Shown: in pieces, positions 24,551-32,134 of the stretch
Layout of the letters: the number at the start of each line of letters is the position of its first letter
Position numbering within the stretch: position 1 is the first letter of the stretch
From: an uncultured Eubacteriales bacterium
GTDB lineage: Bacteria > Bacillota > Clostridia > Christensenellales > Aristaeellaceae
NCBI GenBank assembly: GCA_900553265.1
Contig: USDD01000015.1
Location: 1 to 35,978 of the forward strand
Length of the DNA: 35,978 bases
Reading direction: 5' to 3'
Program-made: the position numbers and the translations under genes
Notes under the pieces: model-generated
What the model saw: only the letters and a program-made list of their open reading frames with translations
Database searches by the model: none
Told to the model about the DNA's origin: nothing

Positions 24551-24578
24551 ATCATACGTATTTTTTCACGCTTGTCAA
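24551..24578 (-). promoter_or_regulatory. Promoter of the purine permease gene with overlapping repeat motif
   Basis: On the minus strand an exact TTGACA (24573-24578) and TATGAT (24551-24556) are 16 bp apart. On the plus strand, ACGTATTTTTTCACG (24556-24570) fills the spacer, and a similar ACGCATTTTCACG lies at 24598-24610, 42 bp away (four helical turns). The repeats may be operator sites. Confidence 0.7.
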
Positions 24579-24867
24579 CGTAATTCTGCCACATTTAACG
24601 CATTTTCACGTTAAATATCGCGTTTTACGAATATAAAGGCCGAATATTGCGCATTCTATGCACAGCCGAAGCGGCAAAACGGCGGATTTCCCGGCCCATT
24701 CCCCGGGCATGCGCGCATATGCGTACGTGTTCGGCGGACGGCCCGCCATGAATGTGCGTCCGCCGGGCTGCATCGGTTCTGGAGCGAAGGCAGGCGCCTC
24801 CGCTCCGCTTTTGCGCGCAAAAGCCCGGCCGCATCCATTTCGGAACACAGCCGGGCGATTTTCAACA
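24579..24867. other. Intergenic region between purine permease and NupQ-type permease
   Basis: I see no convincing gene here. It holds the second copy of the permease promoter repeat (24598-24610) and an AT-rich stretch to 24660. Several GC-rich inverted repeats follow, for example CGGCGGAC (24732-24739) with GTCCGCCG (24758-24765), and GGAGCG (24781-24786) with CGCTCC (24801-24806). The terminator of the upstream operon is at 24819-24856. Short open frames here lack ribosome binding sites. Confidence 0.6.
24819..24856 (-). terminator. Terminator of the nupOPQ operon
   Basis: On the minus strand GCCCGGC (24850-24856) pairs with GCCGGGC (24823-24829) around a 20-base loop and is followed by TTTTG. 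It lies 11 bases past the stop of the last permease gene. Confidence 0.7.
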
Positions 24868-25812
24868 TCACTTGGTCTTGATAAACGGCTTTCCGTTGGC
24901 CGCCGGCACGTGGGAACGGCCCACGAACAAGACCAGCACGAGAATGGTCACAATGAACGGGATCATCGAGATCAGCTGGGTGGAGACCACCGAGCTGGAG
25001 CCGAGCACGATCTTCAGGCCCGAGCACATGCCGAACAGCAGGCAGGCCCACATCGCGCCCTGGGGACGGAATTTTCCGAAGATGACTGCAGCGATGGCGA
25101 TGAAGCCCTGTCCGACAATGGACGTGGGGCGGAACTGGTTCATGGTCGCCATGGTCACCGACGCGCCGCCGAGACCCGCCAGGAAGCCCGACATGCACAC
25201 CGAGAAAAAGCGAATGCCCACCACGTTGATGCCCAGCGTGTCGCAGGCCTCGGGGTGCTCGCCGCAGGCGCGCATGCGCAGGCCGAAGCGCGTCCTGTAG
25301 AACACAAACCACACCGCCAGCACCGCGACGAACACCAGATAGGTCGTGGCGTAGTTAGCCAGCGTGTTCTTCAGGAAATTGCCCCAGACCGTGCCCGCGG
25401 GAAAGCTCTCGTTGAACAGCAGAGGAATCTTCTGCGACGGCGAAAGGGGCACCGTGTCCGAGGAATTGAACAGAGCCTTTGCCATCAGCACGGCCAGGCC
25501 CGGCGCGATGAAGTTGATCGCCGTGCCGGAGATGGTCTGGTCGGCGTTGAGCTTGACCGTTGCCAGCGCGTGCAGCGCGCCGAACAGCGCGCCCGCGAGG
25601 CCGCCGCACAGGAAGGAGAACCACGGCATGCCCGTGTAGTGGCCCACCGTCGCGCCGATGAACGCGCCGATGGTCATCATGCCCTCAATTCCGATGTTCA
25701 CCACGCCGCTGTTTTCCGAAAAGCAGGAGCCCAGCGCGGCGAAGAGAAGCGGCGGCGTGTAGAGCAGCGTCGTATAGATGATGATGCCAATGCTGTTAAT
25801 CAGATTATCCAT
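24868..25812 (-). CDS. nupQ: Nucleoside ABC transporter permease, NupQ type
   Basis: This 314-residue permease is in the BPD_transp_2 family, NupQ/YufQ group, with eight or more hydrophobic segments. The group motif NSGVVNIGIEGMM is near residue 45, and GINVVGIRFFSVCMSGFLAGLGG is present in outline later. With NupP and NupO it forms a nucleoside importer energised by ATP. The ATG at 25812 is chosen because GGGGAGG precedes it; the longer frame to 25851 has no site. It overlaps the nupP stop by 8 bases, so translation is coupled. It is the last gene of the operon. Confidence 0.9.
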   Translation of the reverse strand: MDNLINSIGIIIYTTLLYTPPLLFAALGSCFSENSGVVNIGIEGMMTIGAFIGATVGHYTGMPWFSFLCGGLAGALFGALHALATVKLNADQTISGTAINFIAPGLAVLMAKALFNSSDTVPLSPSQKIPLLFNESFPAGTVWGNFLKNTLANYATTYLVFVAVLAVWFVFYRTRFGLRMRACGEHPEACDTLGINVVGIRFFSVCMSGFLAGLGGASVTMATMNQFRPTSIVGQGFIAIAAVIFGKFRPQGAMWACLLFGMCSGLKIVLGSSSVVSTQLISMIPFIVTILVLVLFVGRSHVPAANGKPFIKTK

Positions 25813-26872
25813 GGCTCTTGCCTCCCCTTCTCGTCCGAATGCGGAACACATGGGAAATCGCGATGAAGAACACCACCAGGCCGGTAATGATGTTGATGAC
25901 CTCGGACGGCGCGCCCACCAGATTGAGCTTGGTGCCGCCGTACTTCAGCGCGCCATAGAACAGCGCCGAGAAGAACACGCCAATGGGACTGGACGCGCCG
26001 ATGAGCGCGACGCTGATGCCCTGAAAGCCGAAGCCCTCCTGCGCGGCAAAGATGCTGATGCGCCCGCCCTGACCCAGCAGCTGCATCGCGCCGCCGACGC
26101 CCGCCAGCGCGCCGGAGATGGCCAGCGCCAGCAGAATGGAGCGGTTGACGTTGATGCCCGCGTATTCCGCCGCCGAGCGGTTAAAGCCCACGGCCTTGAG
26201 CTGATAGCCCGTGGTGGTCTTGTCGATGACGACGTAGATCAGCACTACGGCCAGCATCGCGGCGAAAATGCCCCAGTTGGCCTTCGGGCACAGGCCCAGC
26301 CACTGAATCATGCTCTTGGGCATCAGGATCATCGCCGCGTCGGCCACATTGCGCGTGGCCTCGGCGCTGCCGGTATCGTGGATGATCTCCAGATCGGCGA
26401 TGAAATTGGACAGATAGTAGGCAATCCAGTTGAACATAATCATCGACAGCACTTCGTTGATGCCGAATTTCGTCTTGAGGAAGCCCACGATGATTCCCCA
26501 GATCGCTCCGGCCAGCGCCGCGGCGATGAAGCACAGCGGAATCAGCACGTATCCGGGCGCGGGCACCAGAATGCCCACCACGCAGGCCGCCATGGAGCCC
26601 ACGACGAACTGACCCTCCGCGCCGATGTTGAACACGCCCGTGCGGAACGAAAACGCGACCGCCAGACCGGTGAACACCAGAGGCGTGGCGTAAACCACGC
26701 AGTAGGACAGGTTTTTGGTGGTGCTGAACACGCCGTCCAGCAGCTTGCCGTAGGCGACCAGCGGACTGATTCCCATCACCAGCAGGAACAGCGCGCCGAA
26801 GGCGAAGGAGATCAGAATGGAGATGAGCGTCAGAAAGAACCGGCTCTGCAGGATTTTTTCTATCAGTTTCAT
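25805..26872 (-). CDS. nupP: Nucleoside ABC transporter permease, NupP type
   Basis: This 355-residue permease is the larger partner of NupQ (BPD_transp_2 family). After the first membrane segment it shows YATPLVFTGLAVAFSFRTGVFNIGAEGQ in outline, the typical GAEGQ motif, then FLKTKFGINEVLSMIMFN and GINVNRSILLALAISGALAG in outline. About nine hydrophobic segments fit the family. It overlaps nupO by the four bases ATGA and nupQ by eight, so the three are translated together. Homologues bring in purine and pyrimidine nucleosides; the family also contains autoinducer and simple-sugar permeases, but the partner BmpA-type protein favours nucleosides. Confidence 0.9.
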   Translation of the reverse strand: MKLIEKILQSRFFLTLISILISFAFGALFLLVMGISPLVAYGKLLDGVFSTTKNLSYCVVYATPLVFTGLAVAFSFRTGVFNIGAEGQFVVGSMAACVVGILVPAPGYVLIPLCFIAAALAGAIWGIIVGFLKTKFGINEVLSMIMFNWIAYYLSNFIADLEIIHDTGSAEATRNVADAAMILMPKSMIQWLGLCPKANWGIFAAMLAVVLIYVVIDKTTTGYQLKAVGFNRSAAEYAGINVNRSILLALAISGALAGVGGAMQLLGQGGRISIFAAQEGFGFQGISVALIGASSPIGVFFSALFYGALKYGGTKLNLVGAPSEVINIITGLVVFFIAISHVFRIRTRRGGKSHG

Positions 26873-28410
26873 GCGTGCTTTCCTCCCGCCATCAGCAATC
26901 CCAGCGTGTTTTCATCCGCGTCGCAGCCGCGCATGGAGCCGACGATGCGGCCGTCGTAAATGGTGTCGATGCGGTCGGACAGGCTCAGAATCTCGTCCAG
27001 CTCGAAGGACACCAGCAGCACGGCCTTGCCCTTGTTGCGCTGCTCCACCAGATAGCGATGGACGTATTCGATCGCGCCCACGTCCAGTCCGCGCGTCGGA
27101 TTGACGGCGATGAGCAGATCCTTGTCGTTGCCCACCTCGCGGGCGATGATGACCTTCTGCTGATTGCCGCCGGAAAGCGTTCCCGCCGGTCGGTTTTCAC
27201 AGCCATTGGGGCGGATGTCGTATTTCTCCACCGCCTTTTTGGCATGCTCCACGATGGCGTCCTTCTTCAGAATGCCGTGGCTGGAAAACTCCGGATCGCG
27301 GAAATTCTGAAGAATCATGTTCTCCGCCACGCTGAATTCCAGCACGAGTCCGTGCTTCTGCCGGTCGGCGGGAATGCTGGACACGCCGTGCTCAAAGCCC
27401 TCGCGCGGCGGGCGGTTGCAGATCTCCGCGCCGTTGACACGGACGGAGCCCTTCGTCGCCCGGCGCAGCCCGGTGATGATCTCCACCATCTCCGTCTGGC
27501 CGTTTCCGTCGATGCCGGCGATGCCGAGGATCTCGCCCCGGCGGACGTTCAGATTCAGTCCCTTCAGAATCTCCACGCCGCGATAGTCCACGCCGTGCAG
27601 ATCCTCGACCTGAAGCACCACGCCGCCCGGCTCCATTTCGGGCTTTTCCACCTCGAAATTGACGCTGCGGCCCACCATCATGCCCGCCAGCTCACTCTCG
27701 GTCACGTCGGCCACCAGCACGGTGGCAATGTACTTGCCCAGCCGGATAATGGTACAGTAGTCCGCCGCCGCCTTGATCTCCTTGAGCTTGTGGGTAATCA
27801 GGATGATGGACTTTCCGTCGGCGGTCAGATTGTGCATGATGTCGATCAGCTCGACGATCTCCTGAGGCGTGAGCGACGCCGTCGGCTCGTCGAGAATCAG
27901 CGTCTGAGCGCCGCGATACAGCGCCTTCAGAATTTCCACGCGCTGCTGCATGCTCACGGAGATGTCCTCGATCTTCGCGTCGGGATCGATGGCCAGCTGA
28001 TAGCGTCGAGAGATTTCCTCCACGCTCTGGCGCGCCTTCTTCATGTCGATGCGCACGCCGTTCATCGGCTCCATGCCCAGCACGATGTTCTCCGTCACCG
28101 TAAACGGCGGAACCAGCATGAAGTGCTGATGCACCATGCCGATGCCTACGGAAATGGCGGTCTTCGGGCTGTCGATGCGCACCGGCTTTTCGTCGATGAG
28201 AATCTCGCCCGAGGTCGGCGTGTACAGGCCGTAAAGCTGGTTCATCAGCGTACTCTTGCCTGCGCCGTTCTCGCCGAGAATCGCATGGATTTCTCCCCTG
28301 TGAACAGTCAGATTGATGCCGTCGTTCGCGGTGAAATCGCCGAATTTCTTGACGATATTGCGCATTTCAACGGCCTTCCGGTTCAGATCCGCATGTCGTT
28401 CGCTGGCCAA
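26869..28410 (-). CDS. nupO: Nucleoside ABC transporter ATP-binding protein, NupO type
   Basis: This 513-residue protein carries two ATPase domains in one chain. The first has Walker A GENGAGKS, signature ISVSMQQRVEILKAL and Walker B LILDEPTASL. The second has the altered Walker A GIDGNGQTE, normal for this group, with LSGGNQQKV and NPTRGLD. Length is the usual 500-515. I chose the TTG at 28410 because AAGGAGG lies 7 bases before it, giving MASERHADL; the longer frame to 28473 reads through the spacer after yjjW and has no site. It energises NupP/NupQ. It begins 66 bases after yjjW on the same strand, with no clear terminator between. Confidence 0.9.
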   Translation of the reverse strand: MASERHADLNRKAVEMRNIVKKFGDFTANDGINLTVHRGEIHAILGENGAGKSTLMNQLYGLYTPTSGEILIDEKPVRIDSPKTAISVGIGMVHQHFMLVPPFTVTENIVLGMEPMNGVRIDMKKARQSVEEISRRYQLAIDPDAKIEDISVSMQQRVEILKALYRGAQTLILDEPTASLTPQEIVELIDIMHNLTADGKSIILITHKLKEIKAAADYCTIIRLGKYIATVLVADVTESELAGMMVGRSVNFEVEKPEMEPGGVVLQVEDLHGVDYRGVEILKGLNLNVRRGEILGIAGIDGNGQTEMVEIITGLRRATKGSVRVNGAEICNRPPREGFEHGVSSIPADRQKHGLVLEFSVAENMILQNFRDPEFSSHGILKKDAIVEHAKKAVEKYDIRPNGCENRPAGTLSGGNQQKVIIAREVGNDKDLLIAVNPTRGLDVGAIEYVHRYLVEQRNKGKAVLLVSFELDEILSLSDRIDTIYDGRIVGSMRGCDADENTLGLLMAGGKHA

Positions 28411-28476
28411 AAAAAGCCCTCCTTCAATGGTATTCCTTCCGAAAACGCCCTGCGCACCCGCGCGGCGGCGCATTTG

Positions 28477-29313
28477 TCAGATCAAAACAGTGTTCCTGAT
28501 GCCCATGGAATGCGCGACGGCTTCCAGCTTCCGCATCAGCGCCTCCGGCGGCACGGCCAGATTTCGATATTCCGCGCGCATGCCCATAGGCCTAAAGCGA
28601 ATGAGCTTGTAGCGGACGTTCTGCGCGTTCATTGCACACAGCGTTTCGCAGACGCTTCGAACCGTCACCTCGGCGTTCATCAGCTCCGGCACCACGACGG
28701 TGCGAACCTCCTCCAGCTTGCCCGCCCGTGCCAGAAAGCGCAGATTTCGGAGCACCATCCGGTTGGAACAGTCCGTCAGGCGGATATGCTCCGCCTCGTC
28801 CCATGCCTTTACGTCCAACATCACGCCGTCGATGGCCGCCGTCAGCTCGTTGTCCTCGGAAAAATTGCGGCTTCCGTTGCTGTCCAGCAGGAAGTTCAGC
28901 CCCTCGCTTCGCGCAAGGCGCGCAAGCTCCACCAGAAAATCCCGATGGAGCGTGCATTCGCCGCCGGAAACCGTCACGCCGCGGATGAACGGCATATTTC
29001 GCCGCACCTCGGCCATGACCTGCTCCGCGGTCAGATCGCGAATGCGCGGCGAGGCGCAGTGGGCGCAGGTGTGAATGCACGCGTCGCAGGCCACGCAGCG
29101 CTCCGCGTCGAATACGACTTTGCTCTCGAGAATGCTCAGCGCGCCCGCCGGACAGCCGGGAACGCACGCGCCGCAATGGACGCAGGCATGAATCGTCTCC
29201 GGGTTGTGGCAGTAGCGGCAGTTGAACGGACAGCCCTGCAAAAATATCGCCGTGCGATTGCCCGGGCCGTCCACGGAGCTGAACGAAATGATCCTATTGA
29301 CTGGCGCTTTCAC
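28477..29313 (-). CDS. yjjW: YjjW-type glycyl-radical enzyme activating enzyme
   Basis: This 278-residue radical SAM enzyme generates the glycyl radical on its partner using S-adenosylmethionine. The cluster motif is CPFNCRYC near residue 28, in the CX3CX2C form of GRE activases. Two ferredoxin-like [4Fe-4S] motifs are inserted after it, CVHCGACVPGC and CVACDACIHTC. This feature is shared by YjjW and several non-PFL activases. GVTVSGGEC is the SAM-binding motif. The start is GTG at 29313, one base after the stop of yjjI, so translation is coupled. The only glycyl-radical enzyme in the window is the upstream YjjI, which is the natural partner. Confidence 0.93.
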   Translation of the reverse strand: MKAPVNRIISFSSVDGPGNRTAIFLQGCPFNCRYCHNPETIHACVHCGACVPGCPAGALSILESKVVFDAERCVACDACIHTCAHCASPRIRDLTAEQVMAEVRRNMPFIRGVTVSGGECTLHRDFLVELARLARSEGLNFLLDSNGSRNFSEDNELTAAIDGVMLDVKAWDEAEHIRLTDCSNRMVLRNLRFLARAGKLEEVRTVVVPELMNAEVTVRSVCETLCAMNAQNVRYKLIRFRPMGMRAEYRNLAVPPEALMRKLEAVAHSMGIRNTVLI

Positions 29314-29314
29314 C

Positions 29315-30856
29315 TCAGCGCACCCTGCGGTCGAGAACCTTGCAGTTCTTCGCCGCGCCTAAGCCCAGCCCGGTGGTGTTCTGCAGCACGTTCTCGCCGC
29401 GGTCGAGCTTCTCCATCTCCGACCGCTTGACCAGATAGCCGGTGATGCGAATGGTGTCGCTGTCGCTGGCGTAGAACGAGAGATAACGAATGTTCATCCG
29501 CATCGCGCCGCGCACGATATCCAGCACGTACTGCGGATTGCGATGCACTGTCACGTCCACCGGGAAGATGTCGCCGGTGCCCGACGGGAAGTATTTGTGG
29601 AACAGGCTGATGTTCTTCAGATGGTCGATCAGCTCGTCCGGCTCCTCGCCGATGGGAATGCGCGTTCCCGGGCTGGTGCCATGGTCGGAATCGATGCCCA
29701 CCTGCGCATGCAGCAGGAAGTGCCCGCCCGTGGCCTCGCAGTAGGGATTGACATGGGCGCGGTTGAACGCGTCGATCTGATTCATGATCTCCACGCCCAG
29801 CCGGTCGGCCTCGGCGCTGTGGCCGAAGCGCTCGTGTTTTCCTTCCTTCTCCATCAGAATGTTGACGCACTCGGCCAGGCCCACCATGCCGTACATCGCC
29901 GTGAAATTCTCCCGGCGGATGAAGCCCTCCTTTGCGAGGAAGCTGCTTTCAAAGAAGTTGCTCTCCTCCACGAGGAAGCGGATGCGCGCGTCCATATACC
30001 GCGCCATCACATCCATCACGAAGGGCAGCTGGTTTTTCTTAAAATCGTCGAGGCTTTTCGACCGTTTGGCGATATTGCTCAGAATCAGGCGCGAGAGCGT
30101 ATAGGAGCCGCCCGCCTTCAGAAGACCGTTATAGCAGCTGGCGATGCAGTAGTTGTCGCCCAGCTCCGCGCGGAACATGGCGTCATTGGCGAAGCTCGGT
30201 TTGGCCGACTTCAGCGCGCAGCGAACGCCCTCCAGCAGGAATTCGTCCGTCGTCTCGTCGGAGACGCGCATGGACAGGTTCGGCACGGCGTTCTGCAGCT
30301 CGCCCTCCACCTCCATCAGCAGCCGTCCCACCCGCGTGGGCTTCGGGCCGATGTCCGCGTGGCAGAAGGAGTCCAGAATCGTGCGATCCACCTGCGTCAG
30401 GAACAGCTTCAGCGCCTTCTTCACCGTCGCGTCGTCCACGTCCTGCGCGAACGGCTCCAGCAGCGCATCCAGATCGCCGATGTACACGGGATAATTCGTG
30501 ATGCTCGGCACGTTGTGATAGAAGATCATCAGGCTGTTGAGCGCCTCAAACAGATCCTTTGGCGGCTCCAGCTGCAAAAACGTGCTGCCCTCGCGCAGAA
30601 ACTTCTCGTAATCCGGCGTGATGTAGCGCGGACGATAGGGCGCTTCGCCCTCGAAGAGGTTGCAGATGCAGCGCGTCTCGATGGGACAGCGCATCAGCTC
30701 GTCCAGCTCCGCCGGCTCGTCCAGCACCTTCATGAAGTTTTCGGCGTGGCGCGCCAGATAGGTCACCTTCTGCTCGTGCGTCGTCGTGGGATCCCGGAGC
30801 GTATCCAGAATCTCCCTCCGCCGCTGCTCCACCTCGTTCATATCCATCGGACGCAT
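29315..30856 (-). CDS. yjjI: YjjI-type glycyl-radical enzyme of unknown substrate
   Basis: This 513-residue protein belongs to the YjjI (DUF3029) branch of glycyl-radical enzymes, which is much shorter than pyruvate formate-lyase (about 760). The glycyl-radical motif is RITGY with Gly473, 40 residues from the C-terminus, followed by a PFL-like tail. Cys237 or Cys241 in NYCIASCYN is the likely thiyl-radical cysteine. GTRIPIGEEPD and HRNPQYV resemble segments of anaerobic ribonucleotide reductase-like members, but the effector domain of that enzyme is missing. The reaction is not known. GGAGGTG precedes the ATG and a good promoter lies upstream. Its position between bmpA and nupO links it to nucleoside uptake. 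Confidence 0.92.
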   Translation of the reverse strand: MRPMDMNEVEQRRREILDTLRDPTTTHEQKVTYLARHAENFMKVLDEPAELDELMRCPIETRCICNLFEGEAPYRPRYITPDYEKFLREGSTFLQLEPPKDLFEALNSLMIFYHNVPSITNYPVYIGDLDALLEPFAQDVDDATVKKALKLFLTQVDRTILDSFCHADIGPKPTRVGRLLMEVEGELQNAVPNLSMRVSDETTDEFLLEGVRCALKSAKPSFANDAMFRAELGDNYCIASCYNGLLKAGGSYTLSRLILSNIAKRSKSLDDFKKNQLPFVMDVMARYMDARIRFLVEESNFFESSFLAKEGFIRRENFTAMYGMVGLAECVNILMEKEGKHERFGHSAEADRLGVEIMNQIDAFNRAHVNPYCEATGGHFLLHAQVGIDSDHGTSPGTRIPIGEEPDELIDHLKNISLFHKYFPSGTGDIFPVDVTVHRNPQYVLDIVRGAMRMNIRYLSFYASDSDTIRITGYLVKRSEMEKLDRGENVLQNTTGLGLGAAKNCKVLDRRVR

Positions 30857-30893
30857 AAACGCACCTCCATCATGAAATCAGTCACTACTTTCT

Positions 30894-30922
30894 ATTTTAC
30901 ACAAAAACAGCACTTTTTTCAA
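30894..30922 (-). promoter_or_regulatory. Promoter of yjjI-yjjW(-nupOPQ)
   Basis: On the minus strand TTGAAA (30917-30922) and TAAAAT (30894-30899) are separated by 17 bp. It lies downstream of the bmpA terminator, so the glycyl-radical genes can be expressed on their own as well as by readthrough from bmpA. Confidence 0.7.
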
Positions 30923-30969
30923 TATCTTTCGCCGATTTTTCGAGCCGTTTGACAAAATTTCTCATCCAT

Positions 30970-31002
30970 AAAAGGAAGGCGGCGCTGCAAACGCAGCGCC
31001 GC
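30970..31002 (-). terminator. Terminator after bmpA
   Basis: On the minus strand the perfect 10-bp stem GCGGCGCTGC/GCAGCGCCGC (30993-31002 with 30979-30988) with a GTTT loop is followed by CTTCCTTTTA. The broken T-tract suggests incomplete termination, which would yield extra binding protein relative to downstream genes. Confidence 0.8.
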
Positions 31003-31018
31003 GCAAACGGGAATCGAA

Positions 31019-32029
31019 TCAGCCCACCAGGGTGAACAGGCCTTCGCCCAGCTCTTCCACGGAGGAAGGAACCACGACGGTGCCCGCGATGATCTCGGCC
31101 TTGGCCGCTTCCACCGCCGCGACGATCTCGTCGCTGAGCAGGGTGCGGGTCGGAGCGATGTCAACGCCGCCGTTGGCCAGATCATACACATGGGTGCCGG
31201 ACTGGAAGGTGTCGTTCAGAACGGCCAGGGAGATGTCCTGAGCCGCGGTGTCCACGCGCTTCATGGCGGAGGTCACCACATAGTCGGGAGCGAGGGGGCT
31301 CTGGTCGGTGTCAACGCCGATGGCCCAGACCTTGTTGGTCGCGCAGGCTTCGATGACGCCGGAGCCGGTGCCGCCCGCCGCGTGGTAGATGACGTCCGCG
31401 CCCTTGGTGATCATGTCGGTCGCCGCCGCGGAGCCGATGGTGGGATCCGCGAAGGTGTTGGCGTTGTACTGCAGCACTTCCGCGTCGGGATTGACGCTCT
31501 TCACGCCCGCGATGTAGCCGATGGCGAACAGGTTCATGGGTTCAGAGTACATGCCCTGCACATAGCCCACGACGTTGGACTTGGTCATCATGCCGGCGAC
31601 GATGCCCACCAGATAGGATGCCTGCTGCTGGGAGAACATCAGGCACGCCACGTTGGGAAGATCCTCGTTGGTGTTGTCGTCGATAATGGCGAACTTCTGA
31701 TCCGGATAGGTCTCGGCCGCCTCACGGCAGGCACCCGCGAGCATGTAGCCCACGCAGATGATCAGATCGTAGTCCTCGTCGATGAAGGTTTCGATGTTGG
31801 TGGCGTAGTCGGACTCGGCCTTGGATTCGAGATAATTGACCTCGAAGGCAGCATTCTCAGCGGCAAGCGCCTCCAGGCCTTCCCAGGTCGTCTGGTTGAA
31901 GGACTTGTCGTTCACGCCGCCCACGTCCGTGACAACGCCGACCTTGACGGTCTTGTTTTCCGCAAACGCCACAGCGCTCATGGAAAGAGCCAGAACCAGC
32001 GCGAGAGCCATTGCAAGGATCTTCTTCAT
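31019..32029 (-). CDS. bmpA: BmpA-type nucleoside-binding protein
   Basis: This 336-residue exported protein is of the BMP (basic membrane protein/PnrA) family, the binding component for NupOPQ-type nucleoside importers. Family motifs are clear: VGVVTDVGGVNDKSFNQ at the start of the mature protein, GYMLAGACREAAETYPDQKFAIID in outline, and HAAGGTGSGVIEA. The signal peptide ends SAVAFA, a normal signal peptidase I site. There is no lipobox cysteine, although most Gram-positive relatives are lipoproteins. GGAAGG precedes the ATG, and a strong promoter lies at 32077-32105. Purine nucleosides are the usual ligands of the family. Confidence 0.93.
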   Translation of the reverse strand: MKKILAMALALVLALSMSAVAFAENKTVKVGVVTDVGGVNDKSFNQTTWEGLEALAAENAAFEVNYLESKAESDYATNIETFIDEDYDLIICVGYMLAGACREAAETYPDQKFAIIDDNTNEDLPNVACLMFSQQQASYLVGIVAGMMTKSNVVGYVQGMYSEPMNLFAIGYIAGVKSVNPDAEVLQYNANTFADPTIGSAAATDMITKGADVIYHAAGGTGSGVIEACATNKVWAIGVDTDQSPLAPDYVVTSAMKRVDTAAQDISLAVLNDTFQSGTHVYDLANGGVDIAPTRTLLSDEIVAAVEAAKAEIIAGTVVVPSSVEELGEGLFTLVG

Positions 32030-32076
32030 GATGAATACCTTCCTTAATCATTATTTCCGCCTTAGCGGCCGAAAGT

Positions 32077-32105
32077 ATTATAGCACATTCTCCGTTCTGA
32101 TGCAA
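32077..32105 (-). promoter_or_regulatory. Promoter of bmpA
   Basis: On the minus strand an exact TATAAT (32077-32082) with TGC before it (extended -10) lies 17 bp from TTGCAT (32100-32105). The leader is about 45 bases. Confidence 0.75.
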
Positions 32106-32107
32106 TC

Positions 32108-32124
32108 ATTAAATCAGATTTAAT
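32108..32124. promoter_or_regulatory. AT-rich inverted repeat abutting the bmpA -35
   Basis: ATTAAATC and GATTTAAT are perfect inverted arms around one central base (32116). The repeat lies two bases upstream of the bmpA -35 hexamer. It may be an operator or an UP-like element. Confidence 0.5.
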
Positions 32125-32134
32125 TTCGATGATT

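Noticed and set aside
24509..24660. Possible purine riboswitch before the permease
   Set aside because: The predicted transcript start near 24545 leaves a leader of under 40 bases, and no conserved purine-aptamer pairing was found.
24606..24848. Small open frames between the purine permease and nupQ
   Set aside because: No ribosome binding site, no family resemblance, overlap with GC-rich hairpins and with the operon terminator.
28411..28473. N-terminal extension of NupO to 28473
   Set aside because: No ribosome binding site at 28473; AAGGAGG is located inside this stretch and serves the TTG at 28410.
26875..29430. An 851-codon plus-strand frame across nupO and yjjW
   Set aside because: Antisense to two clear genes with all catalytic motifs and crossing their boundary; a product of codon bias.
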